This document shows, in pieces, positions 7,891-18,687 of a stretch of DNA of 64,000 nucleotides. The translations under genes and the position numbers were made by a program. Below the pieces are notes generated by a model that ran no database searches, was not told the DNA's origin, and saw only the letters and a program-made list of their open reading frames with translations. This DNA is from Amycolatopsis suaedae. Its GTDB lineage: Bacteria; Actinomycetota; Actinomycetes; Mycobacteriales; Pseudonocardiaceae. Positions within the stretch are counted from its first letter, which is position 1. Every line of letters starts with the position of its first letter. The DNA lies in contig NZ_SFCC01000011.1 of assembly GCF_004214935.1 (NCBI RefSeq), positions 1 to 64,000 of the forward strand, given 5' to 3'.

Positions 7891-9093
7891 TCAGGAAGGC
7901 TCACCGAGATCGTCCACTTCCGCGTGCGCCCGGCTGCGGCGGACCAGCATCGCGGCCGCCGTGAGCGACGCCACGGCCGACGCGATCAGCACCGCCGCCT
8001 TCGCCAGCTCGGTCTCCGGGCCGCTCAGTGCCAGGTCGGCGATCAGCAGGCTGACGGTGAAGCCGACGCCGCCGAGCACCGACAACGCCGCGATGTCACG
8101 CCAGCCCGTTCCCCTCGGTTTCTCGGCCAGCCCGAGCCGGACCGCGAGCATGCTCGCGCCAAGGATGCCGACGGTCTTGCCGACCAGCAGCCCCACCATG
8201 ATCGCGATCGGCAGCGCGCTGCTGAACACGCTGGCCAGCGAGTCCGCGGTCAGGTCGATCCCGGCGGCGAACAACGCGAACACCGGCACCGCGACGGCTG
8301 CCGACCAGGGCTGGAGCCGGTGCTCCAGCCGGATGGCCGGGGCGTGTTCCTCGTCGTCGTCCTTGCGTACCCGGGTGAGCAGCCCCAGCGCGACGCCGGC
8401 GATCGTGGCGTGCACGCCTGCGGAGTGCACCGCGACCCAGGCGACCACCGCCAGCGGGACATACAGCCACCAGGCCCGCACCCGCTTGTGCTGCAGCCAG
8501 GCGTAGACGGCGAACGCCAGCACCGCGACACCGGCGGCCACCAGGTCGAAACCCGTGGTGAACAGCACCGCGATGAGGATGATCGCGCCGAGGTCGTCGA
8601 CGACGGCGAGGGAGAGCAGGAACACCCGCGCGCTGCTCGGCAGGTTCGACCCGGTCAGCGCCAGCACACCCAGGGCGAACGCGATATCCGTGGCGACCGG
8701 GACAGCCCACGCCTTGGCCATGCCGGGCTCGCCGAACCCGATGGCCAGCGCGAGCGCCGCCGGTACCACCATGCCGCCGACGGCGGCGACGATCGGCAGT
8801 ACCGCCTGCTTGAGCCGGGACAGCTCGCCGACCACCAGCTCACGCTTGAGTTCCAGGCCCGCGACGAAGAAGAACAACGCCAGCAGGCCGTCCTTGGCCC
8901 AGTCGCCGACGCTGAGGTTCAGGTGCAGGAACTCGGGGCCGATCTTGGCGTCGCGGATGGTCGTGTACGCCTCGTCCCACGGCGAGTTGGCCCAGAGCAG
9001 GGCGACGGCCGTGGCGATCAGCAGGATGATGCCGCCGGTGGTCTCCGTACGCAGGTAGCGGGCGAAGTCGGCAACCGGGCGGGGCAAGTTCAC
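7891..9093 (-). CDS. nhaA: Na+/H+ antiporter NhaA
   Basis: This 400-aa protein has about eleven or twelve membrane segments. It exchanges internal Na+ for external protons for pH and salt tolerance. The ion-binding aspartates are conserved: Asp136 in VATDIAF and the pair Asp166-Asp167 in AVVDDLGAI. The GTG start at 9093 has AGGAG eight bases upstream. It lies 33 bp upstream of the holin-like gene on the same strand, so read-through is possible. The 190 bp between it and the POT gene hold divergent promoters. Confidence 0.93.
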   Translation of the reverse strand: MNLPRPVADFARYLRTETTGGIILLIATAVALLWANSPWDEAYTTIRDAKIGPEFLHLNLSVGDWAKDGLLALFFFVAGLELKRELVVGELSRLKQAVLPIVAAVGGMVVPAALALAIGFGEPGMAKAWAVPVATDIAFALGVLALTGSNLPSSARVFLLSLAVVDDLGAIILIAVLFTTGFDLVAAGVAVLAFAVYAWLQHKRVRAWWLYVPLAVVAWVAVHSAGVHATIAGVALGLLTRVRKDDDEEHAPAIRLEHRLQPWSAAVAVPVFALFAAGIDLTADSLASVFSSALPIAIMVGLLVGKTVGILGASMLAVRLGLAEKPRGTGWRDIAALSVLGGVGFTVSLLIADLALSGPETELAKAAVLIASAVASLTAAAMLVRRSRAHAEVDDLGEPS

Positions 9094-9285
9094 GGGCTCT
9101 CCTGGAAGGGTTGGCTATACCTCGCCGACCAGACTTCCCGGCACACCTTCGCGAAATACTAACGCATGCGAACTAATCCGCTATGTCGGCTTTTCACCTG
9201 ATCAGCCCAGTACCCTGCCGGGCGTTAACGGGACGGTCGTACTATGCGCCCGACAACGATGTCCACACTGTGAGGACGGCACGTC

Positions 9286-10758
9286 GTGAGTACATCCTCT
9301 ACCGAGGTTCAGCAAGACAAGGGATTCTTCGGGCACCCACGAGGGCTGGCGAATCTCTTCGGCGTCGAGATGTGGGAGCGCTTCTCCTTCTACGGGATGC
9401 TCCTGATCCTGCCGCTCTACCTGTACTACGAGGTCGAGCGCGGCGGTCTCGCCCTGGACAAGAGCGCGGCCGTGAGCATCGTCGGCGCCTACGGCGGTCT
9501 GGTCTACCTGTCGACGATCGTCGGCGCGTGGATCGCCGACCGGCTGCTCGGAGCCGAGCGGACCCTGTTCTACAGCGGTGTGCTGATCATGATCGGCCAC
9601 ATCGCCCTTGCCCTGATCCCCGGCGTGCCCGGGGCCGTGGTCGGCCTGATCTGTGTCGGCTTCGGCAGTGGCGGGCTGAAGGGCAACGCGACGTCGGTCG
9701 TCGGCACGCTGTACGCCGAGAAGGACGAGCGGCGTGACGGCGGCTTCACGATCTTCTACATGGGCGTCAACATCGGCGGCCTGGTCGGTCCGCTGCTCAC
9801 CGGCCTGCCGGTGAACGAGATCCAGGGCTCCACCGGGTTCCACATCGGCTTCGGCCTCGCCGCGGTCGGCATGGCGCTCGGCCTGACCCAGTACGCGCTC
9901 GGCCGCAAGAACCTGGGCCCGAAGGCGAAGGAGATCCCCAACCCGCTGCCCGCGTCCCGCCGTCCCCTGGTCGGCGTCGGCGCGCTCGCCGGGATCGCGC
10001 TGGTCGTCGTGCTGGTGCTGACCGGTGTGGTCACCGCCGAGAACCTGTCCGACCGGACCGTCCAGGTCGTCATCGCGGCCGCGATCATCTACTTCGTCGT
10101 GATCCTGACCAGCAAGAAGATCTCCGCCGTCGAGCGCAGCAGGGTGTTCGCGTTCATCCCGCTGTTCATCGCCAGCGCGGCGTTCTGGTCGCTGTTCCAG
10201 CAGCAGTTCACCGTGGTGACGCTGTACTCCGACACCCGTCTCGACCGGAACCTGTTCGGCTGGGAGATGCCGGTGTCCTGGGTGGGCTCGATCAACCCGG
10301 CGTTCATCATCCTGCTGGCCCCGGTGCTCGCCGCCGTGTGGACGAAGCTGGGTGAGCGGCAGCCGTCGACGCCGGTGAAGTTCGCCCTGGGCACGGTGCT
10401 CATGGGCGTGGCGTTCCTGCTGTTCATCCCGATGGCGGGCGGTGGCCCGAACAGCGCTCCGCTGCTGGGCCTCGCCGGCGTCCTGCTGTTCTTCACCGTC
10501 GCCGAGCTGTGCCTGTCGCCGGTCGGCCTGTCGGTGGCGACGAAGCTGGCGCCGGAGATCTTCCGGACGCAGATGGTGGCGTTGTTCTTCCTGTCGGTCT
10601 CGCTGGGCACGGCGATGTCGGGAACGCTCGCCAAGCAGTACGACCCGGCCGACGAGGTCCCGTACTTCGGCATCATCGGCGGTGCGGCGATCGGCATCGG
10701 CATCCTGCTCGCGGTGGCGACGCCGTGGGTCCGCAAGCTGATGTCCGGCGTGCGCTGA
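9286..10758 (+). CDS. POT/PTR2-family proton-coupled peptide transporter
   Basis: The 490-aa protein imports di- and tripeptides with protons. It shows the family ExxERFxYY region as VEMWERFSFYGM (near residue 29) and the second signature FGSGGLKGNATSVVGTLY, within about 14 hydrophobic segments as in bacterial DtpT-like members. The GTG start has GAGG about ten bases upstream. It is monocistronic, ending at a perfect rho-independent terminator shared with the converging gene. Confidence 0.92.
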   Translation: MSTSSTEVQQDKGFFGHPRGLANLFGVEMWERFSFYGMLLILPLYLYYEVERGGLALDKSAAVSIVGAYGGLVYLSTIVGAWIADRLLGAERTLFYSGVLIMIGHIALALIPGVPGAVVGLICVGFGSGGLKGNATSVVGTLYAEKDERRDGGFTIFYMGVNIGGLVGPLLTGLPVNEIQGSTGFHIGFGLAAVGMALGLTQYALGRKNLGPKAKEIPNPLPASRRPLVGVGALAGIALVVVLVLTGVVTAENLSDRTVQVVIAAAIIYFVVILTSKKISAVERSRVFAFIPLFIASAAFWSLFQQQFTVVTLYSDTRLDRNLFGWEMPVSWVGSINPAFIILLAPVLAAVWTKLGERQPSTPVKFALGTVLMGVAFLLFIPMAGGGPNSAPLLGLAGVLLFFTVAELCLSPVGLSVATKLAPEIFRTQMVALFFLSVSLGTAMSGTLAKQYDPADEVPYFGIIGGAAIGIGILLAVATPWVRKLMSGVR

Positions 10759-10771
10759 GACACCACGAAAG

Positions 10772-10806
10772 AAGGCCCCGGCGGGACGAACCCGCCGGGG
10801 CCTTTT
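10772..10806. terminator. Rho-independent bidirectional terminator
   Basis: AAGGCCCCGGCGGG and CCCGCCGGGGCCTT form a perfect stem with a six-base loop, followed by a T-run on the + strand and preceded by an A-run. It lies between the converging POT gene and the coiled-coil protein gene. Confidence 0.9.
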
Positions 10807-10817
10807 GTGTGGAAGCG

Positions 10818-11243
10818 TCAGGCGTCCAGCTCGGCCAGCGCCTGCTTGGCCTTCTCCAGCTCGGCCTCCAGCGCGGCGACCTTGGCCTGCTGCTGCTCGC
10901 GCGCGGCGTTGATCACCTCGTCGATCGGGCCGGACAGGTCGTCGTGCAGCTCCTTGGCGGCCCGGGACACCGCGGCGGCCGGGATCTCCAGGCCGCGGGC
11001 TACCCACTTGCTGCCGTGCTTGAGCTCGGCCTGCCACTCGCCGTCGGCGGTGCCGGTGACCGTGAGCGTCAGCTCGACCGTTCGGGTCTTCTTGGCCGTG
11101 GTGCCCGCCTTCGGGCGGCCACGCTTGGGCTTCGGCGCCTCGGCCGGCGCGCTGTCCTCCTTCGGCGTCTCCGCGACCGGTTCGGCGGGAGCCTCGGTGG
11201 GGGTGGGAGCCGTCTCCGGCTCGGTCAGGGATTCCACGGTCAT
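10818..11243 (-). CDS. Hypothetical basic/coiled-coil protein with AT-hook-like motif
   Basis: I place the start at the ATG at 11243, which has AAGGAG upstream, giving 141 aa. The N-terminal third is Pro/Glu/Ala-rich and disordered. It is followed by KPKRGRPKAG, an AT-hook-like core GRP flanked by basic residues. The middle has a compact region (VELTLTVTGTADGEW), and a C-terminal coiled coil is rich in Ala/Glu/Lys. The AT-hook suggests nucleoid or regulatory DNA binding, but no family is recognised with certainty. Confidence 0.6.
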   Translation of the reverse strand: MTVESLTEPETAPTPTEAPAEPVAETPKEDSAPAEAPKPKRGRPKAGTTAKKTRTVELTLTVTGTADGEWQAELKHGSKWVARGLEIPAAAVSRAAKELHDDLSGPIDEVINAAREQQQAKVAALEAELEKAKQALAELDA

Positions 11244-11300
11244 CTGGTGCTGTCTCCTTGCCGTAGGAAGGGGGTCCCGGGCGACAGCGTAGAACAGGCG

Positions 11301-11329
11301 TTCGACCACGGCGAGTCAGGGTGTATAGT
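11301..11329 (+). promoter_or_regulatory. padR promoter
   Basis: TTCGAC (11301-11306) and TATAGT (11324-11329) with a 17-bp spacer form a good sigma-A-type promoter. The operator palindrome begins two bases later, so bound repressor would block transcription initiation. Confidence 0.65.
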
Positions 11330-11330
11330 C

Positions 11331-11350
11331 GAACTCGGTTAGTCGAGTTC
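11331..11350. promoter_or_regulatory. Palindromic operator for the PadR regulator
   Basis: GAACTCG (11331-11337) and CGAGTTC (11344-11350) are inverted around GTTAGT, and TCGGTTA is repeated directly. Its place between the -10 element and the padR ribosome-binding site fits autoregulation. Confidence 0.6.
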
Positions 11351-11371
11351 GGTTATCTTGGAGGCGTGACG

Positions 11372-11953
11372 GTGGCAGCCCGAGCCGTGCGAAGCCCGCT
11401 GACGCTGGCCGTGTTGAGCCTGCTCAACGAGGGTCCGCGGCATCCGTACGAGATGCAGACGCTCATCCGGCAACGCCAGGTGCGCGACGTCGTGCGGATG
11501 CGGGGCGGCTCGCTCTACGACGCCATCGCGCGGCTGGGCAAGGCCGGCCTGATCGAGGCGACCGGGACGTCGAGGGAGGGCGCCCGGCCGGAACGGACCG
11601 TCTACGCCATCACCGAGAAGGGGCGGGCCGAGTTGTTCTCGCTGCTGCGCGAGTACGTCGGCGCGCGTGCCGAGGAGTACCCGGTCTTCCCGGCGGGGCT
11701 GGCCCACGCCGGGCACCTGTCGCCTGCGGAGATGGCCGAGCTGCTGCGGAGCCGGGCGGACGAGCTGTCCACGGTCATCGACGGTGTCGACGCCGATCTG
11801 CGATCGGCGCGGGAGGCAGGCATCCCGCGGGGCGTCATGTTGGAGACCGAGTACGCGCAGGCCGTGCGCCGCGCCGAACTGGACTGGCTGAGGGGAGTCC
11901 TCGCCGACCTGGAGTCCGGCGAGCTGGAGTGGATCGGAGCGGAGGAAGCATGA
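11372..11953 (+). CDS. PadR-family transcriptional regulator
   Basis: The N-terminal winged helix (LAVLSLLNEGPRHPYEM, then GSLYDAIARLGKAGLIEA) and the C-terminal helical dimerisation segment identify a PadR of the Vir-like class. The start is the GTG at 11372 because GGAGG at 11360-11364 is seven bases upstream; a GTG at 11366 is too close. That gives 193 aa. The next gene starts on its stop codon (ATGA), so the F420-dependent reductase is part of the regulated operon. PadR proteins usually respond to phenolics or drugs. Confidence 0.9.
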   Translation: MAARAVRSPLTLAVLSLLNEGPRHPYEMQTLIRQRQVRDVVRMRGGSLYDAIARLGKAGLIEATGTSREGARPERTVYAITEKGRAELFSLLREYVGARAEEYPVFPAGLAHAGHLSPAEMAELLRSRADELSTVIDGVDADLRSAREAGIPRGVMLETEYAQAVRRAELDWLRGVLADLESGELEWIGAEEA

Positions 11954-12393
11954 GCAGGGTGACGTTGCCGCGAGGGCTGAAGACAATGAACCGCGCGGTG
12001 AAACTGGTGCAGCGCCTGGGGTTGAAGATGGGGCCGGTGTCCGTGCTGACCGTGCCGGGCAGGCGTAGCGGGCAGCCGAGGAGCACGCCGGTGACACCGT
12101 ACGAAGTGGACGGACAGCGTTACGTCATCGGCGGCATTCCCGGCGCCGACTGGGTCAGCAACGTCCGGGCCGCGTCGGGTGAGTGCACGCTGCGGCAGGG
12201 CAGGCGGGTGCGCCGGGTGCGGCTGGTCGAGGTGCCGGAGGCCGAGCGCGGGCCGATCCTGCGGGAGTTCGCGCTGCAACTGCCGCAGGGTGTCGACATG
12301 GTGGTGAAGGCGGGGGTGGTGCCGGACGGGAAGCCGGAGACCTTCGAGGCCGCCACCGGCATCATGACGGCGTTCCGGATCGACCCCGCCTGA
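11950..12393 (+). CDS. F420H2-dependent quinone/nitro reductase (DDN family)
   Basis: This 147-aa protein has the split-barrel flavin fold typical of deazaflavin-dependent nitroreductases such as mycobacterial Ddn. Recognisable features are VSVLTVPGRRSGQPRSTPV, which forms the F420 phosphate-binding region, and the loop YVIGGIPGADWVSN. It probably reduces quinones or other electrophiles with F420H2 at the membrane. The ATG overlaps the padR stop and has GGAGGA nearby. Coupling to PadR suggests an inducible detoxification unit. Confidence 0.88.
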   Translation: MSRVTLPRGLKTMNRAVKLVQRLGLKMGPVSVLTVPGRRSGQPRSTPVTPYEVDGQRYVIGGIPGADWVSNVRAASGECTLRQGRRVRRVRLVEVPEAERGPILREFALQLPQGVDMVVKAGVVPDGKPETFEAATGIMTAFRIDPA

Positions 12394-12402
12394 GGGAGGC
12401 CC

Positions 12403-12426
12403 GGGGCTCGCCCGAGGGCGAGCCCC
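12403..12426. terminator. Convergent hairpin terminator
   Basis: GGGGCTCGCCC and GGGCGAGCCCC are separated by two bases. The hairpin lies between the stops of the F420 reductase and acs genes. Confidence 0.8.
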
Positions 12427-12433
12427 GAAGGCG

Positions 12434-14404
<1,971 letters not shown>

Positions 14405-14528
14405 GGTGCTTTGCCTCCTGAAGTGCAAAACCTCTGCGAAACACGCTGGCTACCCCCGGGGCACGGTAACGACACTCGTACCCGTTGTAAAAGGTTGCCA
14501 CCAGGTTGCACCCTGGAGGATGTTTGGT

Positions 14529-15149
14529 CTAGACCAGACGGGTGGCCGGTGTCGCCGGACGAGCGGTCGTCTCCGCCAGACGAGCGGCCAACCGGTCGCG
14601 GACGACCGGCCATTCCGGTTTGGTTACCGAGTACAGGACGGTGTCCCGGATCGACCCTTCCTTGCGGATGCGGTGTCCCCGCAGGATCCCCTCCCGCACG
14701 GCCCCGAGCCGTTCGATCGCGCGCTGCGACCGGGTGTTGTTGATGTCGGTCTCCCAGGCGACGCGGTTGGCGTCACGGACGTCGAATGCGTGGGTCAGCA
14801 AGAGCAGTTTCGCCTCGGTGTTGAGTGCGGTGCGCTGCCACGGCGTGCCGATCCAGGTGTGCCCGATGCACAGGATGCGGTTGCGGGCGTCGAGTTGGTA
14901 GTAGGACGTCGTGCCGGCGACCGCGCCGGTGCAGGCGTCGATTTGCGCGAAGGCCTGACGGGCGGGGTCGGCGAGGATCGAGGTGATCATGTCCCGGGTG
15001 GCGGCGACGTCGGCGGGCTGGAACACCGACAGCCACGTCCAGACGTCGGGGTCCCGGCCCGCTTCGAACAGGCCCTCGGTGTGGTGGAGTTCGAGCGGTT
15101 CCAAGCGGACGTGCTCACCGGCCAAGGTCGGCCGTTCGTTCCAGATCAT
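14529..15149 (-). CDS. GNAT acetyltransferase (RimJ/RimL type)
   Basis: This 206-aa acetyltransferase has the RimJ/RimL-like layout: an N-terminal beta strand HVRLEPLELHH, the acetyl-CoA region with GHTWIGTPWQRTALNTEAK, and NTRSQRAIERLGAVREG near the C-terminus. It likely acetylates an N-terminal amine or a small substrate. The stop codon lies inside TGGTCTAGACCA, a perfect 12-bp palindrome at 14525-14536. It is divergent from the phosphoribosyltransferase gene. Confidence 0.85.
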   Translation of the reverse strand: MIWNERPTLAGEHVRLEPLELHHTEGLFEAGRDPDVWTWLSVFQPADVAATRDMITSILADPARQAFAQIDACTGAVAGTTSYYQLDARNRILCIGHTWIGTPWQRTALNTEAKLLLLTHAFDVRDANRVAWETDINNTRSQRAIERLGAVREGILRGHRIRKEGSIRDTVLYSVTKPEWPVVRDRLAARLAETTARPATPATRLV

Positions 15150-15269
15150 GTCGTCAGCTTCACTCGGATCGGTGGACCTACGCTATGTCCATTTGTGAGA
15201 CATGTGAGGAGGCCACTTTGTGGGCGCTTATGCTCGCGCGCAGTACGTACGGCTGGAGAGGACGGCGCG

Positions 15270-15767
15270 ATGGCCGACGAGCGGGAAGAGCTCACCTGGG
15301 AACTGTTCGGCACGGCGAGCCGGGAACTGGCCACGCAGGTCGCCGACAGCGGCTTCGAGCCGGACCTGATCCTCTCGATCGCCCGCGGCGGGCTGTTCGT
15401 CGCCGGCGCGCTCGGGTACGCGCTGGACGTGAAGAACCTGCACGTGATGAACGTCGAGTTCTACACCGGCGTCGACCAGCGGCTGGATCTGCCGGTCATG
15501 TTGCCGCCGGTGCCCAACGTCGTCGACCTGACGCAGAAGAAGGTGCTGGTGGCCGACGACGTCGCCGACACCGGCGCGACCCTGAAGCTGGTGCGGGACT
15601 ACTGCGCCGACCACGTGGCCGAGGTGCGTTGCGCGGTCGTCTACCAGAAGCCGCACTCGTCGGTGTCCTGCGAGTACGTCTGGCGGCACACCGACCGCTG
15701 GATCAACTTCCCGTGGTCGACGTTGCCGCCCGTGGTGAACCGGGTGGGGCAGGTGCTGGACGCGTGA
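15270..15767 (+). CDS. Phosphoribosyltransferase family protein
   Basis: The 165-aa type I phosphoribosyltransferase has the PRPP-binding motif VLVADDVADTGATLKL and the flexible-loop region upstream (SIARGGLFVAG). It resembles the xanthine/hypoxanthine transferases of actinobacteria and archaea. The substrate base is not certain. The ATG at 15270 follows GGAGAGGA. The next gene overlaps its stop codon (GTGA), so the pair is translationally coupled. Confidence 0.85.
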   Translation: MADEREELTWELFGTASRELATQVADSGFEPDLILSIARGGLFVAGALGYALDVKNLHVMNVEFYTGVDQRLDLPVMLPPVPNVVDLTQKKVLVADDVADTGATLKLVRDYCADHVAEVRCAVVYQKPHSSVSCEYVWRHTDRWINFPWSTLPPVVNRVGQVLDA

Positions 15768-16489
15768 GCGACCCGCTGGCCCCGCTGCTGGATCTGGACG
15801 GCGTCACGGCCGCGGCGAAGTCCGCGCAGGACGCGGTGTTCGCCGTCCACCGCCACCCGGCCAACCTGCGGGGCGGCGCGGCCACGGCCGCCGAGGCGTC
15901 GGTACGCGCGGCCCGCGCGTCGGCCGGGGTGGAGGGTGCCGACCCGGAGATTCCCGGCGAGGGCTCGGTCAGCGACCCCGTGCTCGCCGGTGCGCTGCGG
16001 GTGGCCGAGGCCGGTGAGTCGCTGCTGCCGGTGTGGCGGCGGGCGCCGTTGCAGGCGCTGGCGCGGATGCACGTCCTGGCCGCGGCCGACCTCGTCGACG
16101 ACCCGGAGCTGCTGGGCAGGCCGGTCGCCGGGGCGGGGCAGCGGCTGGAGCTGCTCGCCCAGCTCGTGCTCGGGGCGACGTCGGCGCCGCCGGCCGTGCT
16201 CACCGCGGTGGTGCACGGCGAACTGCTCGCGCTCGACCCGTTCGGCGCCGGGGGCGGGGTCGTCGCGCGGGCGGCCGCGCGGCTGACCATGGTCGCCACC
16301 GGCCTGGACCCCAAGGCGCTGACCGTGCCCGAGGTCGCCTGCTACCGCAGGGTGGCCAAGTACACGGCCGCCGCCCGCGGCTTCGCGTCGGGCGAGCCCG
16401 ACGGCGTACGCGAGTGGCTGCTGTTCTGCTGCGCGGCCTTCGAGTCGGGCGCCACCGAGGCCCGCTCGATCGCCGACGCTGTGACTTAG
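15764..16489 (+). CDS. Conserved actinobacterial protein of unknown function
   Basis: From the GTG overlapping the preceding stop this encodes 241 aa, mostly helical and rich in Ala, Leu and Arg. The N-terminus (DPLAPLLDLDGVTAAAKSAQ) and the central ARASAGVEGADPEIPGE resemble the N-terminal adenylylation-target half of Fic-like proteins that databases often label oxidoreductase. No HxFx(D/E)GN Fic motif is present. Coupling with the phosphoribosyltransferase suggests a joint function, but none can be named. Confidence 0.7.
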   Translation: MSDPLAPLLDLDGVTAAAKSAQDAVFAVHRHPANLRGGAATAAEASVRAARASAGVEGADPEIPGEGSVSDPVLAGALRVAEAGESLLPVWRRAPLQALARMHVLAAADLVDDPELLGRPVAGAGQRLELLAQLVLGATSAPPAVLTAVVHGELLALDPFGAGGGVVARAAARLTMVATGLDPKALTVPEVACYRRVAKYTAAARGFASGEPDGVREWLLFCCAAFESGATEARSIADAVT

Positions 16490-16492
16490 GCC

Positions 16493-16614
16493 CTCGCTTC
16501 GCTCGGGCGCGGTCGGGCCCCCTCAGTCGGCGTCTTCCCTCCTCGCCCGTCGCTCGCTGCGCGAGCTTTGGGGCTGGTCAGTCCAGACGCCGCCGGGGCC
16601 CGACCGGTGCGGGG
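16493..16614. repeat. Palindromic intergenic repeat, copy B (convergent terminator element)
   Basis: This copy matches 6295-6411 over its length with a few small indels, with the same outer pairing (GGTCGGGCC / GGCCCGACC) and the same inner hairpin GCTCGCTGCGCGAGC. It lies between the converging hypothetical gene and murQ. Confidence 0.75.
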
Positions 16615-16640
16615 CGGCTTTAGCCCGCTAAAGCCGCCCC
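16611..16640. terminator. Perfect stem terminator before murQ stop
   Basis: GGGGCGGCTTTAGC and GCTAAAGCCGCCCC pair with a two-base loop. It is adjacent to repeat copy B and ends five bases from the murQ stop codon, so it should terminate both converging transcripts. Confidence 0.8.
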
Positions 16641-16644
16641 GGGG

Positions 16645-17598
16645 TCAGCTGGCGCGCATGTGCAGCGACGCCAGCGCGTCGCGGACGTGGCCCTGGCTGG
16701 CGGTGAGCGCGCGCTCGGCCTGGGCGGGGTCGACACCGGCCAGCAGGTGCACCAGCGCCACCTTGAGGTCACCGCCCGCCGCGGTGAGCGCCTCGGCGCA
16801 GTCGTGCTCGCTCATGCCGGTGGCCTCGCGCAGGATCCGCAGCGTGCGGCCCCGCAGCTTGGCGTTGGTGGCGCGCATGCTGACCATCAAGTTCGAGTAG
16901 GTCCGGCCCAGCTTGATCATCGTCGCGGTGGAGAACGCGGTGAGGATGATCTTCTGTGCCGTCCCGGCCTTCATCCGGGTGGAGCCGGCGATGGCCTCCG
17001 GTCCGGTGTCCACGGCGATCAGCACGTCGACGCCGGCGACGCTGGTCTTGCGGGCGTTGCCGGACACGAGTGCGGTCTTGCAGCCCCGCTCGTGTGCGGC
17101 ACGCAGCGCGCCGAGCACGTACGGGGTGCGCCCGGACGCGGTCAGCCCGAGCACGAAGTCGCCCGGCTCCAGCGTCTCGAGCAGCTCGGCGGCACCGGCT
17201 TCGGCGTCGTCCTCGGCGTTCTCCACCGCGTGCCGCAGCGCGCGCTCACCACCGGCGTGGTGGGCGATGAACCAGTCGCCAGGCACGTTGAACGTCGGCA
17301 CCAGCTCGGCGGCGTCCAGCGTGGCGAGCCTGCCGGACGTCCCCGCGCCGACGTAGTGCACCCGCCTGCCCGCCCGCAGGGCGTCGACGGCGTGGTCGAC
17401 CGCCTGCGCAAGCCGCGGCAGGACGGCGTGCACGGCCTCGGGGACCATGCGGTCCTCGGCGTTGAGCGCGCCGAGGATGCCGACCGTGGACATCAGGTCG
17501 ATGTCCGTGGTCCGCGGATTGCGTTGCTCGGTCGGAGAATCGACGTGAACCACCTGCCGGGGCACGCTCACCATCAACCTCACTGACTTGTCGGTCAT
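16645..17598 (-). CDS. murQ: N-acetylmuramic acid 6-phosphate etherase
   Basis: The 317-aa SIS-domain enzyme cleaves the lactyl ether of MurNAc-6-phosphate to give GlcNAc-6-phosphate and lactate. Signatures are TEQRNPRTTDID near the N-terminus, the sugar-phosphate loop VGAGTSGRLATLDAAELVPTF, GLTASGRTPYVLGAL with the catalytic glutamate environment, and AGSTRMKAGTAQK. A UBA-like C-terminal segment follows. The ATG overlaps the stop of murR (ATGA). It forms the final step of the recycling cluster that extends to 23675. Confidence 0.96.
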   Translation of the reverse strand: MTDKSVRLMVSVPRQVVHVDSPTEQRNPRTTDIDLMSTVGILGALNAEDRMVPEAVHAVLPRLAQAVDHAVDALRAGRRVHYVGAGTSGRLATLDAAELVPTFNVPGDWFIAHHAGGERALRHAVENAEDDAEAGAAELLETLEPGDFVLGLTASGRTPYVLGALRAAHERGCKTALVSGNARKTSVAGVDVLIAVDTGPEAIAGSTRMKAGTAQKIILTAFSTATMIKLGRTYSNLMVSMRATNAKLRGRTLRILREATGMSEHDCAEALTAAGGDLKVALVHLLAGVDPAQAERALTASQGHVRDALASLHMRAS

Positions 17599-18554
17599 TT
17601 GCCGGTATCCCTCGGCCTCCGCCTGCCGTCCGGGCGCACGCCCAGCCGGTGTGTGCCCACCGCGTCCCGGGTGGCGTCCAGTGCGCTGACCGCCGCGTCC
17701 ATGTGGCGCTGTGCGACGCCGATGAACAGGCAGTCGATGACGGTCAGCTGGGCGATCCGGCTGGCTGTGGCGCCGGACCGGAACGTCGTCTCGCGTGCCG
17801 CCGTGGTGAGCACGTGGTCGGCCACCTCGGTGATCGGCGAACGCGGGAAGTTCGTCAGCGCGACGGTGATCGCACCGTGCTCGCGGGCGACGCGCAGCGC
17901 CTCGACGGTGTCGGTGGTCGCGCCGGTGTGCGAGATGCCGACCGCGACGTCGCCGGGCTTCAACACGGCCGCGGAGGTCAGCATGATGTGGGTGTCGGAC
18001 CAGGCGAAGCTCACCCGGCCGATGCGGTGCAGCTTCTGCTGCAGGTCGGCGGCGACGAACGCGCTGGCGCCCACGCCGTAGACGTCGACGCGGCCCGCGC
18101 CGGAGACGAGGTCGATGACCCGCTGCAGAGATCCGACGTCAAGCTGGTCTGCGGTCTCCTCGACGGCTCTGGCGTCGGCGAAGCTGACCTTGCCGATCAC
18201 CGCCGCGAGGTCGTCCTCGGGGCCGATCTCGCCGCCGAGGTTGCGGTTGGACCTGGCCTCGGTGCGGGCGGTGTCCGCGGCCAGGGCGATGCGCAGCTGC
18301 GGGTAGCCGCCGACGCCGATGGCCTTGCAGAAGCGCGTCACCGTGGTCTCACTGGTGTTCGCGGCCAGCGCGACCTCGGTGATGCTGCGCCGGGCGACCG
18401 CGGACGGGTCGTCGAGCACGACCTTGGCCACCCGCTGCTCGGCTCTGGCCAGGCCAGGCAGCAGCGAGCGGATTCTGACCAGCGGACTGGCGTCCGCCTC
18501 CCGCGCCGGCTGAGCGGACGGCTCGTCCACCACGGGTGCGGCCTCGGAGCTCAC
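17595..18554 (-). CDS. murR: RpiR-family regulator of muramic acid recycling (MurR-like)
   Basis: An N-terminal RpiR helix-turn-helix (ITEVALAANTSETTVTRFCKAIG) and a C-terminal SIS sugar-phosphate domain (DVYGVGASAFVA; GISHTGATTDTVEAL) identify this regulator. I place the start at the GTG at 18554 (319 aa). A TAAGTT -10 lies seven bases upstream, so it is leaderless, and longer forms lack any ribosome-binding site. Adjacency to murQ implies that it senses MurNAc-6-phosphate, as E. coli MurR does. A large inverted repeat about 135-160 bp upstream could be its operator. Confidence 0.85.
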   Translation of the reverse strand: MSSEAAPVVDEPSAQPAREADASPLVRIRSLLPGLARAEQRVAKVVLDDPSAVARRSITEVALAANTSETTVTRFCKAIGVGGYPQLRIALAADTARTEARSNRNLGGEIGPEDDLAAVIGKVSFADARAVEETADQLDVGSLQRVIDLVSGAGRVDVYGVGASAFVAADLQQKLHRIGRVSFAWSDTHIMLTSAAVLKPGDVAVGISHTGATTDTVEALRVAREHGAITVALTNFPRSPITEVADHVLTTAARETTFRSGATASRIAQLTVIDCLFIGVAQRHMDAAVSALDATRDAVGTHRLGVRPDGRRRPRDTGK

Positions 18555-18561
18555 CGTTGGA

Positions 18562-18590
18562 AACTTACTAACCGTAGGTACCTGCGACAA
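18562..18590 (-). promoter_or_regulatory. Leaderless murR promoter
   Basis: On the reverse strand TTGTCG (18585-18590) and TAAGTT (18562-18567) are 17 bp apart, with the -10 ending seven bases before the GTG. Confidence 0.55.
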
Positions 18591-18687
18591 GACAACCCAC
18601 ACCCTTCTCAAGGATCGCGACTCGACCGTGATCCAGTGGACGAGCAGCGAAAGTTCGCTTGTCCAGAAAGTCGCCAACCAAGTCTTG